A DNA stretch of 64,000 nt from Maea johnstoni (Eukaryota > Annelida > Polychaeta > Spionida > Magelonidae), in assembly GCA_963942565.1 (NCBI GenBank), contig OZ012696.1, positions 20,581,650 to 20,645,649 of the forward strand, in the 5' to 3' direction. Below the pieces are notes generated by a model that saw only the letters and a list, made by a program, of their open reading frames with translations, had not been told where the DNA came from and ran no database searches. This document shows, one piece after another, positions 45,820 through 59,378 of this stretch (the stretch's first letter is position 1; every line of letters begins with the position of its first letter). The position numbers and the translations under genes were made by a program.

Positions 45820-46780
45820 GTGGAATAAAGTTCAAAGCAGCGAGTTTACTTTATGGTGTATTTGTGCATGTTGTTATATGGGGAAACGAGTTTTGGTGTG
45901 TGGTATCACTCGAGACATGAAACAACAATCGAGCGATTGATCACAACTCACGGAATGTAGCTTAAACCTTTCCTGATCACAAGGTATACATACAAGGGAG
46001 AGAGAACTCGACATCTATCTAACCTAAGCCTAGCATATTTAATTCATTTTATCTCGCACTGCAAACTGTTTGGGGTCTTAGATTGAAGATTCAGTCCAGC
46101 TTATGCTTCTAGTACTGGTGTTAACTTAGTAAATAAATCAATAGTTCACATAGAAAGTCTGCGAGTATATGAATGGTTCATGATATCTTTATGGAAATAG
46201 TCGATAGCTTGATACAAACTTTTCCGTAGATTTATGAATTTAGAAATAACGGTTGGTTCTCGGATTCGCGTTAAAATGTAGAATGGCCTTTTCCTTAGGG
46301 GATCATTGATACACAGCAAAGGCAGATAACATTACAATCAAAATTAACGGAGGGCCCTACATTATAATTAATTTTATCTCCGCTTCCCTAATATATATGT
46401 GGATGTAACTCAACGAACGGAGAAATGATGATCGCAAAGTAAGCGTGAAATATTCAATCTTAAATATCGTGATGCGTTTATTTATTCTTCCATTCATCAC
46501 GTTTGTATCAAGACTGGAATGCACACAGGAGAATTAAAGTTTGAAATTGTTTTCTCATTGTTTTTCTGATTGGGATTTATGGGAAATGAACCTTTGAGAC
46601 ATTGTTGCAGATTCGGCGAACTTGATTCGCTGTACAGAAACATTGTTGCAGATTCGGTTAACTTGACTCACAGTACAGACACATTGTAGCATAATACTTT
46701 CCTGCCCATAACGTACGCATACCACAGGAATATGCTAGATCTTTCCTACCGAACAACTCTTTTTTCTCCCTCATCGCGTT
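45820..46780. other. No gene seen
   Basis: No supported gene. At 46600-46690 a short motif (ACATTGTTGCAGATTCGG) occurs twice about 42 bp apart. Confidence 0.5.
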
Positions 46781-46787
46781 TTTCACC

Positions 46788-46901
<114 letters not shown>

Positions 46902-47838
46902 TGACTGTAGTATAACTATGCGGTACTAAATCGTGTAGTTCCGGATAAGTTACGATGTGAAGGTTAACTTATATAGACCCTTAAGATATCACCTACTTGA
47001 TGAAAATAAGATTTCGAAATTATGATGCTACCCGGCCCTATACATTTAACAAATGAATACATGTGCAAACCCAGTGGGCACAGTGCGTACATAGAATTCC
47101 AATCAACTAGCAGGAGTATCTGCATCTTTTTCTCCAAACGTTTTATTAAATATTTTGAAAGATTGAAGGTACTGTTCAATATCAGTTTACATATGCCTAC
47201 GCATTTCCCAAATCGACGACATGTAAATATTACAGAACTACTCACTTCGCAAAGTTTGACTGCTTTTACTCTTTTTATCATGTATGTTGCTGTCACACCC
47301 TGTATGTTATACTTAAACTGTTATTGTGTAGTCGGCCACAGCCCTGGTATGTTTATTCTGTAGAATCACTATTGATTTGAAGTATATACTATAAAGTATC
47401 TAGTCTTATGGACCGTTTAAATCGTACATAAACGTTTGTCGTAGATCCAGTTACATGTAGAATAGTGTACGGTCTTTCATTGACTGCCCCTCAACGATCT
47501 AGTGCCCACTGAAATACTCAATCAGAGATGGGTATTTGTCGTCTTTGGAAATTTGCGATTATGAAGCGGGACACGAGATATCAGGGGAATGGTTTCTAAC
47601 AATGGGGGTAGGTCATTTCAGACAGATCATACACGGAGATATTTTATCGCTCCGTCAAATCGGTCTTTTTTGTACATGTAATGAAATTAATCACACAATC
47701 AGACAACGAACAGTTTCTTAAGACTATGCATGCAATACTAACACATAACTTTTAAGATATTTTGTCACAAAAAGCACTATCGTATTCAAAATAAAAACTA
47801 GTCATGTAGAAGGTTAACTCTTTTTGGAAGATGTGGGT

Positions 47839-47854
47839 GGCCTTGAAAAAGGCC
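47839..47854 (-). terminator. Histone 3' stem-loop of H4 copy 1
   Basis: GGCCTTTTTCAAGGCC on the minus strand, a perfect 6-bp stem and TTTC loop, followed by ACCCACATCTTCCAAAAAGA (downstream element). Confidence 0.95.
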
Positions 47855-47887
47855 GTTGGGGGTCGTTAGTCAGAAACGATGTGATTT

Positions 47888-48274
<387 letters not shown>

Positions 48275-48299
48275 TTATGTTGACCTGATAAACCAGTTG

Positions 48300-48490
48300 C
48301 TTCCTGTCGCCCTGAGAAACGAGCTGCCTTGGGGCGATAAGATTTAGCATCCCGCCAACAAGTAGTTCACAAAGGAATGTTTCTGGCGCTCAAATTCCAA
48401 TTCAAACTTCTACCGCCAAAACAACAATGCATGCCAGATGCCACATAATACAGTTGACTACCTCTCTGCTTAACCCTTTCCTGTTCGATG
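48300..48490. repeat. Histone-upstream repeat, copy 1
   Basis: Segment upstream of H4 copy 1 containing CCCGCCAACAAGTAGTTCAC, AAATTCCAATTCAAAC, GCCAGATGCCACA and TTAACCCTTTC in that order. The same order recurs at 49570-49975, and a shorter version at about 51655-51730. Confidence 0.65.
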
Positions 48491-49260
48491 AGTACAATCA
48501 AGTTACTCTAATTATCAACCATCATCGATTTATCTACAGTTTAGTAGAATTCATGTTTTGATTGTATTGTCATTTAGCGTCTTATTCCCATTTCCCTTTT
48601 ATTGCGATATTATTACCATTTCTTGTTGAACCTTTCTCATATGTTAGACGACGATGACGGAGATTGACTGTTCATCGTTCACACTGGTATAGGATGGATT
48701 AGACAGGGATAAAGTGTTAACCTGTAACTTTTTACATCTTATATTATACGATATCTAGTGATCATATGTCACAGGTTTGTTGAATTAAATGTATAACCGC
48801 ATAAACTAGAGTTCACATTGTACGGTGGTATATCTCATTTTAAATCATTTAAAGTATGACATGTATCGTGTATTCGTGCATACAAAAATGATGATTATTA
48901 AATTAAGTTTGCACACCCCTCCCCTTATAGGGGGCAGTGTTTCTCTGTTTTCTAAGCATTCACGATACAAATTTTAAGATTTTACAGATTTTAATGATTA
49001 ATTGTTCAGGCCAGATTATGGCGAGCATAACAGTTTATAGTGTAAACATCCAGCCAGTCATAGAATGGGAAAATATATAATTGTAAATACATTCAAAACT
49101 ATTCTTCTACCCCGTCGACATTCACCATTTACAATAAACGATACATCATCTAGACACCAGAGAAGCTACTAGTGAGTTAAATATATGAGTATTCCAACGT
49201 TGTAACCGTTTCCTCTCGTCCTCTTAACCCTTTCTCGCCTGGGTGTACCACTACACCATT
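48491..49260. other. No gene seen
   Basis: Sequence between two histone-upstream repeat copies without a supported gene or bounded element. Confidence 0.5.
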
Positions 49261-49473
49261 GTGTGTATGTATCTTTATTGACAAATAAAGAAATATGCAA
49301 ATTACAAACACGAGCATAAACAAAATACGGTTTACAATGGAGTACAGGGAAAAAAATTCACATCTAAAAATTGAGCCAGCCGAGTTTGTATCAAATGGTT
49401 ACATTATGACTAGAATAGTATAACAATGAGTTATAACAAGGCAACAACGTTGGGATCCACTGATATGATTATT

Positions 49474-49530
<57 letters not shown>
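49474..49530. repeat. (CTA)n microsatellite
   Basis: About 18 CTA units. Confidence 0.95.
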
Positions 49531-49531
<1 letters not shown>

Positions 49532-49569
49532 ATCCACTACTTAACTGAACGGATATATTTTACCGACCA

Positions 49570-49975
49570 GAAGACAACCCGCCTTAGGGCGAAAAGGGCG
49601 CCGCGAAAAGCTTTAACCCTTCCAATGCTGAGGCTACTTTCATCCAAAGCACAAGAACGCAAAGATTTTTCGAGGAACATCTAAACCCTATCATGTTGGT
49701 ATTCATTGGAAAGCTCTTGCTGAGTATACTCTCATATGAGAACCCATTTGCCAGGGTTTCAGTCATTTTTCAGGTTTTTTGCATCATTTTGTATTGACCA
49801 AATTAGCCACCAGCAGCGTAAGGGTTAAACAGCCCGCCAACTAGCAATTTAGGACAAAGGAACTGTAGGCCCACAAATTCCAGTTCAAACCACTCCCGCC
49901 TAGATAACCCCGCCTGTCAGATGCCGCACACCATAGTTTACTCCGTTTCTTCTTAACCCTTTCATTTCCATTCTA
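49570..49975. repeat. Histone-upstream repeat, copy 2, split by a MITE
   Basis: Matches 48300-48490 on both sides of the family B MITE: CCTTAGGGCGA before it and CCCGCCAACTAGCAATTTAG, AAATTCCAGTTCAAAC, GTCAGATGCCGCACA after it. No histone gene is attached, so this is either a relic promoter or part of a lost gene. Confidence 0.65.
49617..49824. mobile_element. piggyBac-like MITE, family B, in a histone-upstream repeat
   Basis: CCCTTCCAATGCTGAGGC to CAGCAGCGTAAGGG, with TTAA at 49613-49616 and 49825-49828. A full-length copy of 208 bp. Confidence 0.9.
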
Positions 49976-50122
49976 CATTCCTGGTACCAGAATTCAGGGC
50001 TTGTGAATGCTATTACATGTATAGGATTGATTGCTTGTGGTAGTTGAATAGGGAGTGTCAGTTAGTAACCGGAGTATTGAAGGAATATATAGGTGGGCAT
50101 GGGCTGCATATATATATACAAT

Positions 50123-50216
<94 letters not shown>
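50123..50216. repeat. (TA)n microsatellite
   Basis: About 46 TA units. Confidence 0.95.
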
Positions 50217-50220
<4 letters not shown>

Positions 50221-50359
50221 CCTATGAGAATATATTAAACACCTCAGTTGTTAACACTGTATTCAGTTTTGGCGACATGTGATGAACACACGTCAGGGTT
50301 GTTTAGGATTATTTGGAAGTACAAAAGTGTATAAAACAATACAATATAATATAACCTAC

Positions 50360-50510
50360 ATATTGTTTAATCCATTGTAATAGTTTTAAAGGAACAAGAA
50401 ACTGTTCTAGTGTCACAGTATCGCATGTAGATTGTAACATAGCATCGACTGGCTAACTTGGCTTCACGTGACAAACGACAGTCTCGGTAAAAGTATTTCA
50501 CACCCCCCTC
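50360..50510. repeat. Direct repeat shared with 61795-61935
   Basis: TTTAATCCATTGTAATA, GCATCGACTGGCTAAC and ACAAACGACAGTCTCGGTAA occur in the same order at 61795-61935. The match resumes at 51055-51145 (partner about 61983-62065) after an AT and GC tract present only here. Confidence 0.7.
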
Positions 50511-50880
<370 letters not shown>

Positions 50881-52026
50881 TTCCGTGTTTGTAAAATTTC
50901 TCACGATCGGCCGCACGGCTAATTCTGATGTGACCACAAATGAAAGATCTCTGACTGGACGCATGCGACCTGTTCACGGCACTTTGGACGCATGCGATCA
51001 ATCAGCCGTACGGAGGTCTTAGTCTGATGTGACCAGGGCTTTATTGAACTCACTTGTTGAGCATTGATCACTGTTTTCGAAGCAATCACAATGCACATTT
51101 ATTGTTAATATTGATAATTGCCCCCTCCCCGACCCCAGTCCGATTGATGCCAGTATACGTACAATTCACAGTTTGACGTCTGGCCAGCCTTAGGACGCAC
51201 ACTTAAGATACTCATAGTATAACCATATATCCCAAATGTCGATCTCACTGAAACCATGTAGCAACGATTTACTCCTGGCTTCGAGTGGCAACAGACTAAA
51301 ATTAGCCCCCACCCCCATCAAAAAAGTTCATATTCTGTACTTTTTCTGGAGATATGGGCATTCGACTATACAAACATGCGCACATAATATATCAAGGATT
51401 CAACCTAACTGCACCCACACTTAATCGGACAATACCTTAATACACACTTACGTATCAACACGTCTTTAAACCAGGCTCCATAAAGGGAAAATCGAAATTA
51501 AGTTATATTATCAGACTAAAATGTGTCAGGGGGAAAGTATTCACTACAGGGTTCACATGTAGGGGGGGGGGGGTGTTATATTGAGAGATTTCACTGTACT
51601 TCTACTGCTGCTGATAGTACCACTGGTCTGAATGTACACATTTGTACGACGCGCTTTAAAAGCCCGCCTACTAGTAGTTAACAAACTATTCGGGCCAAAA
51701 CAGCACCGACTGCCAGTCGAGTTCCCTATTCTTTGACCCCTCCCTCCTCTATGTGTGTGTAATAACTGGCAGTAATAATCCACCACCATCTATTCACAAT
51801 TAAACAAAGGGCCACTCAAGATAGGGAAAACCCATATAAACCGCTATCTGCAAACAAGTGTTAATATCATTTTCTTATCACCTTGTGAACTACACATTTA
51901 AGCAGGGACTATCGTGTAGGTACAGAAAGCATAAACGATACATAAGACGATTTGGTTCTTTCAGATATAATGATATAATAAAGTTCAACACAACGTAAGA
52001 TAGATCTCTTTTTGGAAGATGTGGGT

Positions 52027-52042
52027 GGCCTTGCAAAAGGCC
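52027..52042 (-). terminator. Histone 3' stem-loop of H2A with a variant loop
   Basis: GGCCTTTTGCAAGGCC on the minus strand: a perfect 6-bp stem but loop TTGC instead of TTTC. Followed by ACCCACATCTTCCAAAAAGA. Confidence 0.92.
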
Positions 52043-52072
52043 GTTGGGGTAGAAAACCGTAGAATGTACAGT

Positions 52073-52842
<770 letters not shown>

Positions 52843-53208
52843 ATGCCACCCAAGGTTAGCTCCAAAGGCTCCAAGAAGGCTGCTAAGGCCGCAAAGCCAG
52901 CAGGTAAAGGAGGCCGCAGGAAGAAGAGACGTGAGAGTTATGCCATCTACATCTACAAGGTCCTGAAGCAGGTCCACCCCGACACTGGTGTCTCCAGCAA
53001 GGCTATGGGCATCATGAACTCCTTCGTCAACGATATCTTCGAGCGTATTGCCGGTGAAGCTTCCAAGCTTGCCCACTACAACAAGCGTTCCACCATCACC
53101 AGCAGGGAAATCCAGACCGCCGTCCGTCTGATCCTGCCCGGAGAGTTGGCCAAGCACGCCGTCTCTGAGGGAACCAAGGCTGTCACCAAGTATACCAGCT
53201 CCAAGTAA
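52843..53208 (+). CDS. H2B: Histone H2B (replication-dependent)
   Basis: Complete 121-codon intronless frame, [20 protein letters not shown] to [17 protein letters not shown]. The N-terminal tail is Lys/Ala-rich, followed by [20 protein letters not shown] (histone fold alpha-1) and the [16 protein letters not shown] helix with the conserved ubiquitination Lys near the end. Perfect stem-loop 29 bp after the stop. Tail wording and length fit animal, possibly lophotrochozoan, H2B. The 167-codon minus-strand frame is its shadow. Confidence 0.98.
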   Translation: MPPKVSSKGSKKAAKAAKPAGKGGRRKKRRESYAIYIYKVLKQVHPDTGVSSKAMGIMNSFVNDIFERIAGEASKLAHYNKRSTITSREIQTAVRLILPGELAKHAVSEGTKAVTKYTSSK

Positions 53209-53237
53209 ACAGTTTCCAACTGCCTTACTACCCCAAC

Positions 53238-53253
53238 GGCCTTTTTCAAGGCC
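53238..53253 (+). terminator. Histone 3' stem-loop of H2B
   Basis: GGCCTTTTTCAAGGCC with ACCCA after it and CTCCAAAAAGAGATCC as downstream element. Confidence 0.95.
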
Positions 53254-53466
53254 ACCCAAAACCTCCAAAAAGAGATCCATCTTACACGATATTGTTGTTT
53301 TATTGTATACGTCTGTCAATACGGCTCACTATATTTTGTATGAATGCGCATACGCATAATAATTAGTTTATAGTCCAATACATATTAAAACAGGTAGCGG
53401 ACTACGATCTACTGAGACATCACGGTTTTAGCAGTGACAGCCAAATTCAACTACAATTGGTCCAGC

Positions 53467-53530
53467 AAATCAAAACCTCCAAAGAGAGTTCTATCTTACA
53501 CGATATTGTTGTTTCATTGTTTTTCTGTAT
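53467..53530 (+). repeat. Duplicated H2B 3' flank without a gene
   Basis: CAAAACCTCCAAAGAGAGTT followed by CTTACACGATATTGTTGTTT repeats the H2B downstream element and flank at 53256-53300. No stem-loop or coding sequence precedes it. Confidence 0.75.
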
Positions 53531-53611
53531 ACATTTATCTGTCGTACTGCTGTATTTCGATGTGTACAAAAACTTGTTTGAATGCACATGGGCCTTACTT
53601 CAAATCAGTAT

Positions 53612-54051
53612 AGATAGATAGATAGATAATCTTTATTTCAAGTCGGTAATAATTTTACATAGTAAACACGAGCTGCCAGGGCTCTTGGCCGACTACAAAA
53701 TAACAATTCAAAATATAACATACAGGGTTTAACAGCAATATAAATGATCAGTAGAGGGGAAGTAAGTTGGCACATATTAATTGACAATGAGTAATAACTT
53801 CAGTCTTTCAGGACATGTGTTTATGATTATTGAGTAAAATAGAAACTACTTCTGCTCATTTACTGGTATTACTTATAGCAGCAGAGAGAGCAGGTACAGT
53901 TAGTTCCAGACCAGGTTGAGATTAGGTTTTTGAACTCTTTTAGTGATGTTGTTTGTCTTAAGTTGTTAGGTAGGGAGTTCCATACCTTAGGTCCAGTATA
54001 TCTATTTGATTGCTTCCCAAGTACACTCATAATATCATCAACCACGACCAC
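53612..54051 (-). mobile_element. Truncated LINE of a second family
   Basis: The minus strand encodes a C-terminal piece reading NRYTGPKVWNSLPNNLRQTT then SLKEFKNLISTW, ending CTCSLCCYK and a stop at 53869, as in the tail of many CR1/Jockey-type polymerases. The 3' end runs to a (GATA)n repeat at about 53612-53626. Distinct from the LINEs at 59379 and 62070, which end in TAA repeats. Confidence 0.75.
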
Positions 54052-54260
54052 CTACTGAGATATCACGTTTGTATCGGTGTGAGCCAATTTCAACTACAGT
54101 TGGCTACTCCATATTACGACGACCGATCACACCTTTAGTGATAAATAAGCTTCATCGTACAATCCAAATGATATCTGCACATCATACTTACCGAAATATA
54201 CATATAAGAATATGGCCAGTCATTTGGCTTATATAGGACCAAATCCATACAGTACAATGC
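54050..54260. repeat. Diverged duplicated flank, copy 1
   Basis: CCAATTTCAACTACAGTTGG and, further on, CAATCCAAATGATAT and TATGGCCAGTCATTTGGCTT. The same order recurs at 55215-55640, and the first block also at about 53440-53465. Probably duplicated histone-neighbourhood DNA. Confidence 0.6.
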
Positions 54261-55190
54261 ACATTCTATATAACAGTAATTTCTTGACTTATCACAGTAA
54301 GAAAACTGACCAGCCGTGAGGAATAAGACCATGTATTGATACACGCATGTGCAATAGTCGTCATCACTGAATGCTGCGGTAAAACCGTTCAAATAAATCA
54401 CAAGATATACAAAAACATGTCAGGTGCGCCTTGTATAAGTATAATCTTAAATGAATGTTTATGAAATAAAAAATGATTTAAAATTTTAAAATGTATGTAT
54501 GTTCATTGACCGTATTAAATCATTCAAAGCCATACTTTAAATTCATACAATGTTACAAATAGGTAATTATATTGCGTTAAAGGAGATATGGAGCATACAG
54601 TACACAGATATTGAAGTGTGGTTGTGTAATACATAGGTACACAATATATACACATCGAGATCCAATAATGAAAGAAAATATAAAAATCATCAACTTAAAG
54701 CTTACTGTAGTCCTAACAGCAATGTTATTTGATCGTATTTCTACTTTTGACTGTTTTCCCATACTTATGACAGTATTTCAATTCAATAAGCCAGTCGATC
54801 TTCGCAAAAAAACTAATAAAACTATTTTGAAAGGCAAGATTCATATTGGGATTTGGTACCGTGTACTTGACTAAGTGTGGGCTGCAAGGAGCATAAAACA
54901 GAAATTAAAACAATTGAATATACTGAAATTTGAATCACTAGTGAGCGCTAACAAAATGAAATCACGAAGTTATGTGAAGATTCATATGAGTACAGACTGT
55001 CCATTGTTGAAACTTGCAAATTGAGTGGACTCAAACATTTATAAAATCTTAAGTAAAAGCACGAATCTCTGTGGCGGTTATGAGATACAGGATGACATCA
55101 CAAAAATGTGTGAAACCAGTTCTGTCTATTCTTGTATGCGGCAGGGTGAACACACTTCTACTTAGTCCTAATATCTATCAGGACTATTGT
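54261..55190. other. No gene seen
   Basis: AT-rich sequence between the two flank copies. The open frame at 54611-54874 has no recognisable content. Confidence 0.45.
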
Positions 55191-55214
55191 AAGGGACTAA
55201 ACCCACAGATATTT

Positions 55215-55640
55215 TAACAGTGGCAGCTAGGTCCAACTACAGCTGGCTAATCCATATTTTCATTATAATCATTTCGTTCTGTTATGCTAAATCTATTTGA
55301 ATCAGTTCATCATTAGTCCTGCTGTATGTCTCTCTAACTTCCGACAAAAGCCTACTTGTTGTTGGATTGAAATTTTGCCATTCACAATCTCATTCGTTTT
55401 AGTGAAATACTACTTTCGCCAAGGATCCCAATCGCAATTCTTAACTATCTTCATAATTGCAATAGATTGATTATGTTGACCGCTCACATTGAGAGAGGTA
55501 AACAAAACTTGAATAAAGTTTATTGTCCAATCCAAATGATATAAACATATCATGCTTACAAATATATACAAATAAAGTTATGGCTAGACATTTGACTTAT
55601 GTTAGACTTAATCCATAGAGTACAATGCAAATTGTATTAT
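55215..55640. repeat. Diverged duplicated flank, copy 2
   Basis: Partner of 54050-54260. It runs directly into the H3 fragment at 55644. Confidence 0.6.
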
Positions 55641-55643
55641 CAT

Positions 55644-55681
55644 GGAGGTAGATTTACGTGCTGTCTGCTTGGCTAGGGCCA
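55644..55681 (-). pseudogene. H3 gene fragment (N-terminal tail codons)
   Basis: 25 consecutive bases at 55648-55672 match H3 copy 2 codons for KQTARKST; copy 1 uses different codons there. The fragment reads AKQTARKST and then diverges on both sides. Confidence 0.8.
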
Positions 55682-55689
55682 GCTCATGT

Positions 55690-56580
55690 ACATAGATACG
55701 ATGCGACCGGATGAACTTGCTATTTAGGTGGTAAAGTGAAGTGTGAAACCGGTTTTGTCTATTTCTATGTTCTTGAATGTGGCAGGGTGAACAAAGTTCC
55801 ACAAACACGAGAGATCGTCATTATTGCCAATAAGCAAATTTTACAATGGGACCTACTGAGCAAAATCAATAGTTTGCGGAGTTGAGGCGAAAAGTATGTT
55901 TATACAAACACGTTAGTACTCCTAAGAGGTTTGTCATGTTTATAAGGCAAAAATAACTTTGTGTGGGAAAAAAAGAGGGAAAAGCGGTTAACCAAACTCA
56001 AGTCAGACAGACTATAGTGCACCATACCATTCTACCCATAATTTAAACTCGACTAATGTTTAATGTAAATTATTGTGTGAAAGAAATGAGAACGTCTGTA
56101 TACAAGGCTGCAGATAGTTAATGTCTATTCTATCGGAAAAATGTTCATGAACATATCTATGATTGCATTTTGGTCCACTACAAGCCTCTATGGCTGGCCG
56201 GACATTCTAAACTCTGTTGCTTGTAATCAATAGTATTATCTGGAGTGGATATTAAAAGCTCTTTCGACATTTACTTTTTCGATATAAACTTGGCTGTCTG
56301 GACTTAAAGTTGTGTTTTGGTAAAATGCATGTAAGAAGTGAGGACTTGTATATGTATTTAAATGATTATAAGCTCATCTTGGCTATATATCAAGTTGTAT
56401 ATGGGGACGGAACTTTGATAAACAGGTATTTTTGGTTAGTGGATGAGGTGGGGGGGGGGGGGGATTTAGTTGGTCGTCACTCTCTTTCACGCGAAGCCAA
56501 GACGAAATCGTTACTAGATGTTATAAGTTGTATGCTGGATGAAGATCGGATGGAACAAGAAGTTGTGTTTTCGTAATACT
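55690..56580. other. No gene seen
   Basis: The open frame at 56310-56576 crosses a run of G and has no recognisable content. Confidence 0.45.
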
Positions 56581-56588
56581 TAATTATC

Positions 56589-56593
56589 TAAAT

Positions 56594-56626
<33 letters not shown>

Positions 56627-56832
56627 TGATATTTGATATAGCGCCCTTTCCACCTATAATGTTCAAAAGCGCTTTAGAGTCATTGGACAGTTGTCATGGT
56701 CCATATAGTCAATTAAACTCTTTTCGAAATAGCAATGTTTTCCGCTGTTTCTTGAAGTTTTGCACACTATCAGCAGCCTTGATGTTGTCAGGGAGCTCAT
56801 TCCAAAGGCGTGGTGCATAGGCTACATTGTAA
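56589..56832 (-). mobile_element. Truncated CR1-like LINE, third subfamily
   Basis: Starts with (TAA)n at 56595-56627, then a TTTGATATAGCGCCCTTTCC untranslated end related to but diverged from the 59379 family, then codons reading APRLWNELPDNIKAADSVQ on the minus strand. Confidence 0.8.
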
Positions 56833-57118
56833 GAAACGCTCTTGACACATTATTTCAGTATCGCACTCTTTCAAGTTTTAACTAACCGATACTATGTTTT
56901 AAACCTTTGTTGTCACCATAGATTACACTACGTACGTAACTTGGCGAGGGTGGCCAGAGAATTTTGACGGACGGAAAAATGTGTAATATTATGAAAGTAT
57001 TTGATACCATAACTTCAATTGAGTATCAACCACAAAGCAGTTTATCGCAAGGTGGTACATGTCTATACGCATCCAAAGATATCTTAGGCTATCAGGTGTT
57101 CGAGCTTGAGTCAAAAAG

Positions 57119-57623
<505 letters not shown>

Positions 57624-57656
57624 AAAGCACATCGTTTCTGACTAACGACCCCCAAC

Positions 57657-57672
57657 GGCCTTTTTCAAGGCC
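57657..57672 (+). terminator. Histone 3' stem-loop of H4 copy 2
   Basis: GGCCTTTTTCAAGGCC followed by ACCCACATCTTCCAAAAAGA, as at H4 copy 1. Confidence 0.95.
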
Positions 57673-57720
57673 ACCCACATCTTCCAAAAAGAGCTTATAT
57701 CTTCTTTACGATTGTTGTGG

Positions 57721-57862
57721 TCATTGACTATCCTCAGTATCGTCAGGAATGTTCATTAGAATAATGATTAATAAACTTCTCTGGTATCGTATCATTGACT
57801 ATCCTCAGTATCGTCAGGAATGTTCATTAGAATAATGATTAATAAACTTCTCTGGTATCGTA
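57721..57862 (+). repeat. 71-bp tandem duplication downstream of H4 copy 2
   Basis: TCATTGACTATCCTCAGTAT to CTCTGGTATCGTA occurs twice, virtually identical. Each unit holds GATTAATAAACT, an AATAAA signal that could serve as a backup polyadenylation site for the H4 transcript. Confidence 0.9.
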
Positions 57863-57869
57863 CATCTAT

Positions 57870-59060
57870 CTATCTGTTGTCTATAATTTCTTCCTTGTAT
57901 TTATTTGCCTATAGCCTGCCCACTAAGACATTTGATTTTTATTTGTGATCTGTTTATAATACACTCCCACTGACTTGTTGAAGTAATGTTCTTAATACAA
58001 TGTATATAGTTCCAGTAGAACCTAACCCACTTGCAATCGATCAATACATCCCCCTCATGTGTGTCTCCCCTTGTCTGACGAAACAAACCTGTCCCGGAAT
58101 ACTAAGTCTGTGCACGTATATTTCCATCATATAATTGAAATCTTGTTTCGAAATCATATAAGTGATATCTTGAACAAGGCTTTATATGAGTAACCTTCTT
58201 CATTAAGTTGATCAGGTAATATACACTAGAACAGACCGTTGTGTTCACTATGTAAAATTACTACAGACTTGAGATAAAGTTTATCTATCTATATTAAAAC
58301 ACATTAACGATATGATGAATAACTATATGTCGTGAGTATTCCAGTGTGACAGTATGTATGCGTCATTAGAAGGAAGTTACAAAGATTCCGTATTGTGATT
58401 CATGTTCGCCCAATGTTACAATGTCTCAAATAATCATTTCCCCATATAAACCATGCACAGGTATCATGAACAAATCATTTCAAAACTTCATTTACACGTG
58501 TGTATTCTAGCCACACTACAAACATCTTACTATGATGAAGAACAAGTTGTAAGCGCGAGGTGATATTCAAGACTGAATATTCCTCACTGGTGCTAAGCGA
58601 TCCTTATTTGTCTCTCGAGTTATATCTTTTAGCCACATTAAGAAAGTACATAGTGTAATGTGGGCACTTCAGTGAATATAAATGAAAATCGAATATGTAC
58701 ATTGCCTTTGCGGGATAGAGAGTGTTGGTGCTATCTACGGCCCCTCAGAAAGAAGTGAGGTAGTTTCATGTTGCTGTATTTTTGCTTGTCCCAATACCAA
58801 CTGCAAATACATATTTCTAAATTTAGAAATTTTAGATAAAATATCTATTAAGCCACGCATTTAACAATACATAGGATCTACACGTGGATCTCGAACAGAT
58901 TGCAACGCGAAAATGAATTTAATGTACTGGTTTCAAGTTAGCTGTTTTTATGTGTGTATACATCATGAGTTGTATTGTATATTTATTGACTGTTGATACA
59001 ATACAACTATACATATTCAAAGAAAATAATGACGTTGACAAAACTATACATAGCGTCGTG
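57870..59060. other. No gene seen
   Basis: No supported gene or bounded element. Confidence 0.5.
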
Positions 59061-59069
59061 ATAATGATT

Positions 59070-59280
59070 ATGAATATGCGCATTACATATCAGTCCTCGG
59101 ACAGATGTTTCACGTATATTGCAATTATAAAGATAATTTGAGATTGCAATTCAGCAGTTATGACATAACTGGTATTAGCAATCGTGATTGCAATTGGAAT
59201 ATAAACCATCGTAACTGAGAACGATCAGCGTAACGATCAGGGCTAGGCTTTTGGGGGATATTAGAAAGTCATATGGTAGG
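59070..59280. repeat. Repeat shared with 61540-61790
   Basis: TATGACATAACTG, TATTAG, TGATTGCAATT and CAGCGTAAC, then AGCTAGGCTTTT-like words and AGAAAGTCATAT appear in the same order in both segments, which each precede a LINE 3' end. Suggests a segmental duplication. Confidence 0.6.
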
Positions 59281-59378
59281 TCATATCATACAGAACTGAT
59301 TCAAAATCGTATTTCAAAATTTAAAATCGAAATACACCAGTATTTAGTATTCCCGTGCTATTATTCTACTGAATATAA

